64,000 bases of DNA from Sphingomonas sp. Leaf17. Lineage in GTDB: Bacteria > Pseudomonadota > Alphaproteobacteria > Sphingomonadales > Sphingomonadaceae. Location of the stretch: contig NZ_LMKL01000001.1 in assembly GCF_001421505.1 (NCBI RefSeq), forward strand, positions 124,001-188,000, in the 5' to 3' direction. Below the pieces are notes generated by a model. The model was not told where the DNA came from, did no database searches, and was given only the letters and a program-made list of their open reading frames with translations. Both the position numbers and the translations under genes were made by a program. Positions 8,239 to 19,034 of the stretch are shown one piece after another; within the stretch, counting starts at the first letter, position 1; each line of letters begins with the position of its first letter.

Positions 8239-9165
8239 CTACCGCGCCTCGAACGCCCGCACGCCCGGCCCCAGCCGGTTCGCGCCGATCGCCAGTTTTT
8301 CGCCCGTGAAATCCGCCACGAACGCGGGACTTTTGGTCTGCCCCGGCGCGAGCCGCGCGTCGTTGTCCTCGATTCGCAGGCCAGCGGCCGAATAGGTCTT
8401 CGCCTCCGCCGCGATCACGATCAGCGCGGACGAATTTTCCTTCCCCCGGCCCTGCACGAATGTGTTGCGCGCGATCAGCCCGGTGCCGCCTTCGGACAGG
8501 TCGATCATGTAATTCGACTTCGTGCCCTTGGTATCGTCGAAGCTGTTGTCGGTGATGACGACGTTCGGCACCCGCAACTTGACGTAATGTCCGCCGGTCC
8601 CGCGCTCGAACCGCGAATGGGTCACGGTCACGCTACCCTTGTTGGCGAGATAGATGGCGTGCGAACAGCCCGGCGATTCATCGCACTGGCCAAGTCCCGC
8701 AAAGGTCGACCGGTCAATCACGATCTTCTGCGCCACCGGCTCGCCGCCAAGGATCCCCTCCTGACTATCGAGGAACATCGCGTTGCGGACCGTCAGGTCG
8801 CCCATCTCGGTACGGATTCCCGCGCCGTTGCCGTCGCTGACCCGGTATCCGCGGAACACCAGCCCGTCGACCACGCTGCCCTGCCCGCGCAGCACCAGCG
8901 CCGCCTTGTCCTCGCACGCGACCGCCTCGAAGATCGCGGTCCCCGGCGTCGCCGCCTTGAACGTGATCCGCCCGCCCTGCTGCACCGCGCATTGCCGATA
9001 GGTGCCCGGCGCGATCAGGATCGTTGCGGTCCCCATGCGGATCGACGACACCGCCTCCTGCAGATCGGAGAATCGTTCGCCGGTTTCGACCACGGTGAAC
9101 GGCCCGCCGGATTGGGCCGCAACCGGGCCGGCCAGCAGGAGCGAGAGGGCAAGGAGATGACGCAT
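8239..9165 (-). CDS. secreted right-handed beta-helix protein
   Basis: A 308-aa protein with a signal peptide (1-18, ending VAAQ) followed by repeating short beta-strand turns: DLTVRNAMFLDSQEGIL, KIVIDRSTFAG, SVTVTHSRFERG, VVITDNSFDD, GLIARNTFVQG and LRIEDNDARL. This periodicity is that of a right-handed parallel beta-helix, the fold of pectate lyases and related polysaccharide-active proteins. No specific catalytic site is evident, so the substrate is unknown. AAAGGA lies 5 nt upstream of the ATG at 9165. It stands alone between two inverted repeats. Confidence 0.85.
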   Translation of the reverse strand: MRHLLALSLLLAGPVAAQSGGPFTVVETGERFSDLQEAVSSIRMGTATILIAPGTYRQCAVQQGGRITFKAATPGTAIFEAVACEDKAALVLRGQGSVVDGLVFRGYRVSDGNGAGIRTEMGDLTVRNAMFLDSQEGILGGEPVAQKIVIDRSTFAGLGQCDESPGCSHAIYLANKGSVTVTHSRFERGTGGHYVKLRVPNVVITDNSFDDTKGTKSNYMIDLSEGGTGLIARNTFVQGRGKENSSALIVIAAEAKTYSAAGLRIEDNDARLAPGQTKSPAFVADFTGEKLAIGANRLGPGVRAFEAR

Positions 9166-9230
9166 GGGAGATCCTTTCGGCGACCGGCCTGCCGGAAATT
9201 ACGGGTCGCGCAAAGGGGCAACCCCGATCC

Positions 9231-9351
9231 CGTTCGTCCTGAGTAGGGACTGAGCGAAGCCGAAGGCGCGTATCGAAGGACAGGTCACGCGCGAAAACCC
9301 ATCCTTCGATACACCACGTCGACTTCGCTCGGTGGCTACTCAGGACGAACG
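9231..9351. repeat. intergenic inverted repeat, ~50-bp arms
   Basis: The segment 9231-9280 is an imperfect reverse complement of 9302-9351. The outer 15 bases (CGTTCGTCCTGAGTA and its complement) match, as does the inner TATCGAAGGA, with scattered mismatches between. It lies after the end of metH and before the beta-helix gene, both on the minus strand, so it can form a large hairpin in the met transcript. The sequence looks like a dispersed sphingomonad-type repeat rather than a simple terminator, and there is no T-tract. Confidence 0.8.
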
Positions 9352-9371
9352 GAGAAAACCGACGGCAGCCA

Positions 9372-12089
<2,718 letters not shown>

Positions 12090-12102
12090 TCTTCTACTTT
12101 CC

Positions 12103-12207
12103 TCCCCTCCCGCTTGCGGGAGGGGTCGGGGGAGGGACTGATGGAACCGCGAGCGAGACGCTGGAGGAGCGTGCCCTCCCCTAGCCCCTCCCGCAAGCGG
12201 GAGGGGA
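12103..12207. repeat. intergenic inverted repeat between the two metH genes
   Basis: The arms 12103-12136 and 12174-12207 are near-perfect reverse complements over 34 bp, differing only in a 4-base patch. Each arm contains a tight hairpin, CCCCTCCCGC-TT-GCGGGAGGGG. It occupies nearly all of the 119-bp gap between the two metH genes, which are in the same operon, so it can form strong hairpins in the intercistronic mRNA. Such structures may stabilise or attenuate the message. Its G/C-run composition resembles the elements inside metH and murD, but the sequence is different. Confidence 0.85.
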
Positions 12208-12208
12208 A

Positions 12209-13255
12209 CTATGCCGCCATCGTAAACGGTTCGAGGCCGGCCAGCTTGGTCCGCACCTCGGGCCGGGCGACGACGCGTGGTTCCAGCCCGCGCACGCCGT
12301 CGGCCATCGCCTTGATATGCGCGGGCGTCGAGCCACAGCATCCGCCCAGCACGTTGACCTGCTTGGCCACCGCCCATTCGCCGACCAGCCCGGCGGTCGT
12401 CGCCGGCTGCTCGTCATATTCGCCCAGTTCGTTGGGCAGGCCGGCATTGGGATAGATCATGATGAGCGTATCGGCGATCGCGCTCAGCGTCTTCACATGC
12501 GGCCGCAACTGTTCCGCGCCGAACGAACAGTTCAGCCCGATCGTCACCGGCTTCGCATGCCGTACCGCATGCCAGAACGCCTCGACCGTATGCCCCGACA
12601 GGTTGCGCCCGCTAAGGTCGGTCAGCGTCATCGACAGCATGATCGGCAGGTCGCGACCCAGCGCCTCGCCCGCCTCGATCGCGGCCATGATCCCGGCCTT
12701 GGCGTTCAGCGTATCGAACACCGTCTCGATCAGGATGAAATCCACCCCGCCCTCGACCAGCGCGTCGATCTGGGCGCGGTACACGTCCTTCAGGTAATCG
12801 AACGTGATCTCGCGGTATCCGGGATCGTTCACGTCCGGCGACAGCGACAGCGTCTTGTTGGTCGGCCCGATCGCGCCGGCAACGAAGCGCGGCCGCCCGT
12901 CCTTCGCGGCATATTCATCCGCCAACGCCCGCGCGATCCGCCCCGACTGCACGTTGATCTCGCGCACCAGATGCTCTGCACCGTAATCGGCCTGCGAAAT
13001 CAGGTTCGCGCTGAACGTGTTGGTCGACACGATGTCCGATCCCGCGTCGAGATATGCGCGGGTGATCGTCTCCGGCACGTCCGGCCGGGTAATCGCCAGA
13101 ATGTCGTTATTGCCCTTCTGGTCATGGCTCAGGCCCAGGTCACCGGCATAGGCGGCCTCGTCCAGCTTCCAGTTCTGGATCTCGGTGCCGAAGGCGCCAT
13201 CGGTAATCAGGATGCGCTTCGCCGCCTCGGCATTGAATCGATCGCGGATGCTCAT
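12209..13255 (-). CDS. metH: methionine synthase, homocysteine-binding part of MetH
   Basis: A 348-aa homocysteine S-methyltransferase domain, separate from the cobalamin part. It begins [20 protein letters not shown], and keeps GTEIQ and the three zinc-ligand cysteines ([10 protein letters not shown] and GGCCGST). It activates the homocysteine thiolate for methylation and must work with the protein encoded 119 bp downstream. Many alphaproteobacteria carry MetH split at this point, so this is not damage. The ATG at 13255 overlaps the metF stop (ATGA). Confidence 0.94.
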   Translation of the reverse strand: MSIRDRFNAEAAKRILITDGAFGTEIQNWKLDEAAYAGDLGLSHDQKGNNDILAITRPDVPETITRAYLDAGSDIVSTNTFSANLISQADYGAEHLVREINVQSGRIARALADEYAAKDGRPRFVAGAIGPTNKTLSLSPDVNDPGYREITFDYLKDVYRAQIDALVEGGVDFILIETVFDTLNAKAGIMAAIEAGEALGRDLPIMLSMTLTDLSGRNLSGHTVEAFWHAVRHAKPVTIGLNCSFGAEQLRPHVKTLSAIADTLIMIYPNAGLPNELGEYDEQPATTAGLVGEWAVAKQVNVLGGCCGSTPAHIKAMADGVRGLEPRVVARPEVRTKLAGLEPFTMAA

Positions 13256-14181
13256 GCTGTGGTTCCCTTCGCCCGAACGCCCAGCAGGTGGCAGATCGCA
13301 TACGCCAGTTCCGCCTTGTTGAGCGTATAGAAATGCAGCGACCGTACGTCGCCCGCATAGAGTTTGCGGCACAATTCGGCCGCCAGCGTCGCCGCGACCA
13401 GCCCGCGTGCGCCGGCATGATCCTCCAGCCCGTCGAACAGCCGCCCCAGCCATGCGGGGACGTCGGTGCCGCACATCGCCGCCATCTTCTGCACCGCCGC
13501 GAAGTTCGTCACCGGCATGATGCCGGGAATGATCTCGGCGGTGATCCCCGCCGCGCTGGCCCGGTCGCGAAAGCGGAAGAACGTCTCCGGCTCGAAGAAG
13601 AATTGCGTGATCGCCCGCGTCGCACCCGCGTCCAGCTTGCGCTTCAGATTGTCCATGTCGGCATCGAGGCTGGCCGAATCCGGATGCCCCTCAGGGTAAG
13701 CCGCCACCGAAATCTCGAACGGATGCAACCGTGCCAGCCCCGCCGTCAGGTCGGCGGCGTTGGTGTAGCCGTCGGGGTGCGGCACGAAGCCGTCCGCGCC
13801 GGGCGCATCGCCGCGCAGCGCGACGATATGCCGCACGCCCGCCGCCCAATATCCCTGCGCCACCTGGTCGATCTCGGCCTTCGACGCCTCGACACAGGTC
13901 AGGTGCGCGGCCGCCGCCATCGTCGTCTCGCCCGCGATCCGCGCGACGGTCGCATGGGTCCGCTCCCGCGTCGTCCCGCCCGCGCCATAGGTCACCGACA
14001 CGAAATCCGGGGCCAGCGGCTCCAGCATCCGCACCGCTTCCCACAATTGCGTCTCCATCTTCTCGCTCTTGGGCGGGAAGAACTCGAAGCTCACCGCCAC
14101 GTCGCCCGCCACATCGGCATAAAGGGGGGCCGCCAGCGCGTTGCGCGCCTCCTCAAGCTGCGAAACCGAAATCGTCGTCAT
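13252..14181 (-). CDS. metF: methylenetetrahydrofolate reductase
   Basis: A 309-aa flavoenzyme that makes 5-methyl-THF, the methyl donor for MetH downstream. The TIM-barrel signatures are present: VSFEFFPPKSEKME (29-42), VSVTYGAGGTTRERT, AHLTCVEASK, ALRGDAPG, AAYPEGHPDS and ITQFFFEPETFFRFRD. The length is usual for bacterial MetF. It overlaps its neighbours on both sides by ATGA, so sahR-like gene, metF and metH are one translationally coupled unit. Confidence 0.96.
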   Translation of the reverse strand: MTTISVSQLEEARNALAAPLYADVAGDVAVSFEFFPPKSEKMETQLWEAVRMLEPLAPDFVSVTYGAGGTTRERTHATVARIAGETTMAAAAHLTCVEASKAEIDQVAQGYWAAGVRHIVALRGDAPGADGFVPHPDGYTNAADLTAGLARLHPFEISVAAYPEGHPDSASLDADMDNLKRKLDAGATRAITQFFFEPETFFRFRDRASAAGITAEIIPGIMPVTNFAAVQKMAAMCGTDVPAWLGRLFDGLEDHAGARGLVAATLAAELCRKLYAGDVRSLHFYTLNKAELAYAICHLLGVRAKGTTA

Positions 14182-15137
14182 GCCGCCATCCTATCGCGCG
14201 CCGCCCCGTCAGCCTTGCGCCCCATCCAGAGTTTTACCGTCAATTCCCCGCCCCCCAGCGTCTCGCCGCGCACCGGGACCAGCCCGTTGGCCACGAACCA
14301 GCTCTCGATCTGCGCGTCGGAAAAGCCAAGCCGGGTATGCGCGTCGCGCTGGCGCAGATCCTCGCGGTCGTGCGGCGCGAAATCGGCGATCAGCAGCCGC
14401 CCGGCCGGCCCCAGCACCCGCGCCGCCTCGGCTATCGCGGCATCCGGCGTCTGCGCGAAATGCAGGACGTGGTGCAGGATCGCGACGTCGGCGCAGGCAT
14501 CGCCCATCGGCAGCGCATACAGGTCTGCCTGCCGCAACTCGGCATGGGTCAGCCCGCGCTCGCTCAGTTTCACCCGCGCCAGCCGCAGCATTTCCGAACT
14601 CCGGTCGATCCCCATCGCCTCGCGCGCGCGGCCGCCGAACAGCTCCAGCATCCGACCCGTGCCGGTGCCGATGTCGATCAGCGTGCCGATCGGTTCGGCC
14701 CCCAGCATCGCGCCCATCGCCGCCTCGACCTCGCTTTCGGCGATGTGCAGCGACCGGATCGCGTCCCATTCGCCGGCATGCGCCTCGAACCACGCCGATG
14801 CCGACGCCGCCCGGTCGGCCCGCACCGCCGCCAGCCGCGCGCTGTCCGCCTGCGCCCAGTGATCGACCTGCGGCCCGGCCCAGCCGTCCAGCGCGGCGGT
14901 GACCGGTGCCACGACCTGCGCCTTGCCCAGCGCGACGAAGACCCAGCTTCCTTCCTTGCGCCGTTCGGCAAGGCCCGCGTCGCACAGGATCTTCACATGC
15001 CGGCTGACGCGCGGCTGGCTCTGCCCCAATACCTGCGCCAGTTCGCCGACCGACAGTTCCATCGACCGCAGCAGCGCAAAGATGCGCAGGCGGGTCGCGT
15101 CGGCAAGCGCGCGAAAGACGTCGAGGGCGGCAATCAT
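14178..15137 (-). CDS. ArsR-type regulator fused to SAM-dependent methyltransferase (SahR-like)
   Basis: A 319-aa two-domain protein. Residues 1-75 form an ArsR winged helix (ADATRLRIFALLR, SQPRVSRHVKILCDAGL, wing ERRKEGSWVFVALG). Residues about 120-315 form a class I methyltransferase fold with the AdoMet-binding motif LIDIGTGTGRML (153-164) and DVAILHHVLHF. This architecture in front of metF/metH is that of SahR, the S-adenosylhomocysteine-responsive repressor of methionine-cycle genes in proteobacteria; the assignment here is by architecture and context. No upstream start or Shine-Dalgarno exists: an in-frame stop lies 7 nt before the ATG, so the mRNA may be leaderless. Confidence 0.88.
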   Translation of the reverse strand: MIAALDVFRALADATRLRIFALLRSMELSVGELAQVLGQSQPRVSRHVKILCDAGLAERRKEGSWVFVALGKAQVVAPVTAALDGWAGPQVDHWAQADSARLAAVRADRAASASAWFEAHAGEWDAIRSLHIAESEVEAAMGAMLGAEPIGTLIDIGTGTGRMLELFGGRAREAMGIDRSSEMLRLARVKLSERGLTHAELRQADLYALPMGDACADVAILHHVLHFAQTPDAAIAEAARVLGPAGRLLIADFAPHDREDLRQRDAHTRLGFSDAQIESWFVANGLVPVRGETLGGGELTVKLWMGRKADGAARDRMAA

Positions 15138-15144
15138 CGGCCAT

Positions 15145-15166
15145 CATATAAAGATATCTTTATATG
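15145..15166. promoter_or_regulatory. 22-bp perfect palindrome, probable SahR/ArsR operator
   Basis: The half-site CATATAAAGAT is followed directly by its exact reverse complement. It ends 7 bp before the start codon of the ArsR-methyltransferase gene in an otherwise GC-rich region. ATAAAGATATCTTTAT-like palindromes are typical targets of ArsR-family dimers. The TATATG of the downstream half could also serve as the -10 box, so bound repressor would block the promoter. Inference: autoregulation of the met operon. Confidence 0.8.
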
Positions 15167-15274
15167 CGGTCAATGAAACGCTCGCTTGCGGACCCGAATG
15201 GCGTGCCATAGCGTTTGCACCCGGATCACGACCGTTTTCGAGATCCTTTGCGTAAACAACAGGGAGTACCCCGT

Positions 15275-15556
15275 ATGAAGAAGCTCATCATTCCGGCAAT
15301 CGCCGCCATCGCCCTCGCCGCCTGCAGCCAGAACGCGCAGAACGAAACCGCCGAGGCCGGCAACGCGATCGCCGCCGACGCCGCAGCGACGACCGATAAC
15401 GCGGCCGACGACGTCGCCGCCGCGACCGACAACGCGCTCGACAAGGCTGGCCAGTCGCTCGACAATGCCGGTGCAGCCCTTGCCAACGCGGGCGACCGCG
15501 CCGCCGATTCGACCGGCGAAGCCCTGACCGACGTCGGGAACAAGATGAAGGATTGA
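15275..15556 (+). CDS. small Ala/Asp-rich lipoprotein
   Basis: A 93-aa protein with a lipoprotein signal (MKKLIIPAIAAIALAAC, lipobox LAAC, lipidated Cys17) and a low-complexity tail of Ala, Asp and Asn in an imperfect heptad-like pattern (NAADDVAAATDNALDKAGQS), likely helical. It resembles the entericidin-like and LEA-like small envelope lipoproteins common in alphaproteobacteria. Its role is unknown. AGGGAG lies 9 nt upstream of the ATG. It is divergent from the met operon and followed by a hairpin at 15578. Confidence 0.82.
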   Translation: MKKLIIPAIAAIALAACSQNAQNETAEAGNAIAADAAATTDNAADDVAAATDNALDKAGQSLDNAGAALANAGDRAADSTGEALTDVGNKMKD

Positions 15557-15577
15557 TCGCTTCAACGATATCCGGCT

Positions 15578-15605
15578 GGCCGGGGTGCGACATGGCATCC
15601 CGGCC
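15578..15605 (+). terminator. hairpin after the small lipoprotein gene
   Basis: An 11-bp stem, GGCCGGGGTGC with GCATCCCGGCC (one G-T pair), encloses the loop GACATG. It starts 21 bp after the stop codon. There is no clear T-run afterwards, so it is a probable rather than certain intrinsic terminator. Confidence 0.55.
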
Positions 15606-15639
15606 ATTCCGACCTACTGATTTCCGGTGACCGATCATC

Positions 15640-15825
15640 ATGCCGACGCCAGCCATTCCCGCCGCCCTGGCAATACTGCTGGCTGTGTCCGCCTGTTCCG
15701 GTGCCGACGACCAGCCCGGCACCGTTTCCGCCGACGAGGCCCGACAGTTGAACGAGGCCGCGGCGATGCTCGACGCGAACAGTGTCGATCCCGCCCTTCT
15801 CAATACGCAGGATACCGCGCGATGA
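15640..15825 (+). CDS. very small lipoprotein, 61 aa
   Basis: The N-terminus MPTPAIPAALAILLAVSAC forms a lipoprotein signal with Cys19 as the lipidation site. The remaining 42 residues are acidic and polar. The stop codon overlaps the start of the aldo/keto reductase (ATGA), which supports real translation of this short frame. No known domain. It may be a sphingomonad-specific envelope lipoprotein. Confidence 0.65.
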   Translation: MPTPAIPAALAILLAVSACSGADDQPGTVSADEARQLNEAAAMLDANSVDPALLNTQDTAR

Positions 15826-16778
15826 CCGACCAGCCCACCCGTCGCCTTGGCGCGACCGATCTGCACATCGCGCCGCTGGTGCTGGGCGGCAACGTCTTCG
15901 GCTGGACCGCCAACCGCGCCGCCAGCTTTGCCGTGCTCGACGCGTTCGTCGCCGGCGGCGGTACGATGATCGACACCGCCGACGTCTATTCCGCCTGGGT
16001 CGATGGGCATCAGGGTGGCGAATCCGAAACCATGATCGGCGAATGGCTGCGGGTCAGCGGCAAGCGCGACGATGTGCTGATCGCGACCAAGGTCGGGATG
16101 CTGCCCGGTGAAGGCGGCGAGAAGCTCGCGCCCGCCCGCATCGCCGCTGCCTGCGACGCCTCGCTCCAGCGGCTGGGCACCGACCGGATCGACCTGTATT
16201 TCGCGCATCAGGACGATGACGCGGTGCCGCAGGATGCGGTCCTCGAAGCCTTTGGCCGCCTGATCGACGCGGGCAAGGTGCGGGTGCTGGGTGCTTCCAA
16301 TTTCGGCGCGATGCGGCTGAAGTCCGCGCTCGACACCGCCGCCGCGCACGACCTGCCGCGATACCATGTGCTCCAGCCCGAATATAATCTTGTCAGCCGC
16401 CACAAGTTCGAGGGGCAGTTGCAGGATCTGTGCGTCGTCGAAAATATCGGCGTCGTTCCCTATTACGGCCTCGCCTCGGGCTTTCTGACCGGCAAATACC
16501 GGACGAAGGACGATCTCGGCAAAAGCGTGCGCGGCGGCCGGATGGGCGAATTGCTGGAGGGTCGCGGGGCCACCGTCCTTGCCGCGATGGATGCCGTCGC
16601 CAGTGAAACCGGCGGATCGCTCGCCCAGATCGCGCTGGCTTGGCTCATGGCCCAGCCGGGCGTGACCGCACCGATCGCCAGCGCCACCTCGTCCGCACAG
16701 ATGGACGAACTGATGGCCGCGATGACGCTGTCGCTTGACGAGGACCAGCTGGCCCGCCTGACCAACGCCGGCGCCTGA
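15822..16778 (+). CDS. aldo/keto reductase
   Basis: A 318-aa cytoplasmic NADPH-dependent oxidoreductase of the (beta/alpha)8 aldo/keto reductase superfamily. The catalytic tetrad is visible: Asp in IDTADVYSAW with the Tyr of the same motif, Lys in LIATKVGM and His in DLYFAHQDD. It also has the QPEYNLVSR and GVVPYYGLASGFLTGKY segments of the YajO/Tas-like subgroup. The substrate is not predictable. It is translationally coupled to the 61-aa lipoprotein gene. Confidence 0.92.
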   Translation: MTDQPTRRLGATDLHIAPLVLGGNVFGWTANRAASFAVLDAFVAGGGTMIDTADVYSAWVDGHQGGESETMIGEWLRVSGKRDDVLIATKVGMLPGEGGEKLAPARIAAACDASLQRLGTDRIDLYFAHQDDDAVPQDAVLEAFGRLIDAGKVRVLGASNFGAMRLKSALDTAAAHDLPRYHVLQPEYNLVSRHKFEGQLQDLCVVENIGVVPYYGLASGFLTGKYRTKDDLGKSVRGGRMGELLEGRGATVLAAMDAVASETGGSLAQIALAWLMAQPGVTAPIASATSSAQMDELMAAMTLSLDEDQLARLTNAGA

Positions 16779-16866
16779 GCCGCCCGCGCATCGTGTAGCA
16801 ATTGGTTCATCACTGCCGCGTAATGGTGACCATAGGTTTGCTGATCGAAGACGGGAGTGTCCGCGC

Positions 16867-17847
16867 ATGTATCATACCGCCCGGTTCTCAACCGCCGATC
16901 CGGCGGGCGACCGGGCCGTGGCGGATTATGCTGATCCCTACGCCGTGATCGCCGCGTTGCAGGCGCGGATCGCCGAGCAGGAGGCGCAACTGGCCCATGC
17001 TCACAAGACCTTCGCCCATGCCTCGGTCGCGGCCCGGATCGGCGTATGGGAATGTGATCTGGCCAGCAACAGCCTGACCTGGACCGACACGATCTACGAC
17101 ATGTTCGACCTGCCGCGCGGATCGCCGCCCGACCGCGACCGGACGGTCAGCGCCTACACGCCCGAGTCCGCCGCCCGCCTCGACAGGCTGCGCCGCGCGG
17201 CGATCGCGGAGGCCGGATCGTTTTCGCTCGATGCCGACATCGTCACGGAACGCGGCAACCGCCGGGTCATCCGCGTCACCGCGCTGGTCGAGGCCGAAAA
17301 CGGCGTGGCGGTCCGCCTGTTCGGTATCAAGCAGGATGTGACCGAGGAGCGCCGGATCCTGGACCGGATGCGCTATCTCGCCAGTTTCGACGCGATGACC
17401 GGCCTTGCCAATCGCGCGGGGTTTCAGGCGCGGCTGGCCGATGGCGACCGTCCGATCGCCGCGCTGTTGCTGGTCGACCTCGACGGATTCAAACTGGTCA
17501 ACGACACGCACGGGCATCTTACGGGGGACGCCTGCCTGCGCACCGCCGCCGACCGCCTGGCCACCGCCTGCGAGGGCGTGGACATGGTCGCGCGGATCGG
17601 TGGCGACGAGTTTGCCGTCATCTTCGCCGACGGTCGCGATGTCCCGCACGCCGCCGACCTTGCCGCCCGCATCGTCGAAACGATGGCGGATCCGGTGTCC
17701 GTTGCCGGCGCGAAGCTGGCGGTGGGCGCGTCGGTCGGCGTCGCCTTCGCCAACCGCGAGGATACCCCCGATTCGCTTTTCGCGCGCGCGGATGCGGCCC
17801 TGTACGCGGCCAAGGCCGGCGGACGCGGCGTCTATCGCATCGCCTGA
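16867..17847 (+). CDS. PAS-GGDEF diguanylate cyclase
   Basis: A 326-aa protein without membrane segments. A short coiled coil (about 27-50) leads into a PAS-like sensor (about 55-155; ARIGVWECDLASN start, FGIKQDVTEERR end), then a GGDEF domain (about 165-326). The active loop is intact: RIGGDEFAVIF with GGDEF at 245-249, so it should make cyclic di-GMP. The inhibitory I-site RxxD expected a few residues earlier reads EGVD, so product inhibition by that route is probably lost. It stands alone. Confidence 0.92.
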   Translation: MYHTARFSTADPAGDRAVADYADPYAVIAALQARIAEQEAQLAHAHKTFAHASVAARIGVWECDLASNSLTWTDTIYDMFDLPRGSPPDRDRTVSAYTPESAARLDRLRRAAIAEAGSFSLDADIVTERGNRRVIRVTALVEAENGVAVRLFGIKQDVTEERRILDRMRYLASFDAMTGLANRAGFQARLADGDRPIAALLLVDLDGFKLVNDTHGHLTGDACLRTAADRLATACEGVDMVARIGGDEFAVIFADGRDVPHAADLAARIVETMADPVSVAGAKLAVGASVGVAFANREDTPDSLFARADAALYAAKAGGRGVYRIA

Positions 17848-17998
17848 CGCTGCCGTCGGGACAGGCTGGCGGCACCGCCCCAACACCACCGCGCCGGGGG
17901 CGCTTCCACCGGGCGGTCGATCGCGCGGCGCGCCGGCTTGGCAAGGCTCCCCCGATCGGCGATGATATCGTATCCGGACGGCATCGTGCCCGGCGGAT

Positions 17999-19018
17999 AT
18001 GACAGGGGACGGATTCGCGATGATCGTCAGCGGCGGAACCCACACACCGGGCGTACCGGCCTCGGCCTTCGCGATGGAACCGGGGATGGCGATCCGGTAC
18101 GACCAGCCAACGGCCATGCTGTCGGCGGCGGTAACCGGCTACACCGTCTATCACGCGGCCAGCCCGGAACCCCGGACGGACTGGTTCCTGCCCGCCCCCG
18201 CCATGATCTGCACCACGGTCGACGCCGGACCGATCACGACGCAGATCGCGGCGAACATCGCCTCGCCGCCGCCCGGCCCGTTCCTCATCGGACCCAGCAG
18301 CGCGGTGCAGCGGACCCTGACCCACGGCGGTGCGATGGTCGGCATCGGCCTCAGCGCCGCCGGCTGGGCCAGGTTGACGGACCGGCGGGCCAGCGACCTG
18401 CACAATCGCGTCGTCCCGCTGTCGTCCATGATCGACCCGGCCCTTGCCCAGCAGCTTGGCGACGCCATCACCAGCACGCCGAACGACGCCGGCCTGAAAC
18501 CCCTGCTCGATTCGCTGTTGCCCGGGCTGCTGCGGCGCGACCATGGCGACGAGGCCGCGATCCATGCGCTGATGGCCGCGATCGTCACCGACGGGCTGAT
18601 CGAGGTCGGCGACGTGAGCGCGCGGCTCGACATCGAACCCTTCACCCTGCGCCGGCTGTCGCTGCGCTATTTCGGGATGCCGACCAAGCTGTTGCTGCGA
18701 CGCGCACGCTTCCTGCGCTCGCTGCTGCCGATGCTGTCCAATCCGGGATCGCCGGATCGCGGGTGCATTGATTCCAGCTATCACGACATGTCGCATTTCC
18801 TGCGCGATTCCAACGCCTTCATCGGCACGACCCCGCGCCGGTTCCTGGCCCACGCCACGCCGTTCCTGCTCGCCAGCCTGCGCGCGCGCGCCGCCGTTCT
18901 GGGGGCGGCGACCCAGGCGCTGCACGGTGATGCGATGCGGATCTCGATGCCGGCCGCACCGTGCCCGTTCCCCACGCCAGCCCAGCAGCCGGCGCCGGCC
19001 GGCGCGTCTCCCGCCTGA
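17999..19018 (+). CDS. AraC-family transcriptional regulator
   Basis: A 339-aa protein. The N-terminal part (about 1-190) has no recognisable domain beyond a beta-rich sensor region. The C-terminal part (about 205-295) holds two helix-turn-helices: VSARLDIEPFTLRRLSLRYFG and the second, with SSYHDMSHFLRDSNAFIGTTP, the typical AraC signature. The tail is Pro/Ala-rich. An alternative start at 18020 (MIVSGG) has a purine-rich AGGGGACGG upstream. The gene converges on the ScfR-type regulator with a 16-bp gap. The effector is unknown. Confidence 0.85.
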   Translation: MTGDGFAMIVSGGTHTPGVPASAFAMEPGMAIRYDQPTAMLSAAVTGYTVYHAASPEPRTDWFLPAPAMICTTVDAGPITTQIAANIASPPPGPFLIGPSSAVQRTLTHGGAMVGIGLSAAGWARLTDRRASDLHNRVVPLSSMIDPALAQQLGDAITSTPNDAGLKPLLDSLLPGLLRRDHGDEAAIHALMAAIVTDGLIEVGDVSARLDIEPFTLRRLSLRYFGMPTKLLLRRARFLRSLLPMLSNPGSPDRGCIDSSYHDMSHFLRDSNAFIGTTPRRFLAHATPFLLASLRARAAVLGAATQALHGDAMRISMPAAPCPFPTPAQQPAPAGASPA

Positions 19019-19034
19019 CCCTTGCCAGCCGGCG

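Noticed and set aside
8122-9351. CRISPR array
   Set aside because: The repeats are inverted pairs without regular direct repeats and spacers; no cas genes are present anywhere in the window.
12103-12207. Riboswitch between the metH genes
   Set aside because: The sequence is a simple long inverted repeat with GC-run arms; no conserved aptamer core is visible.
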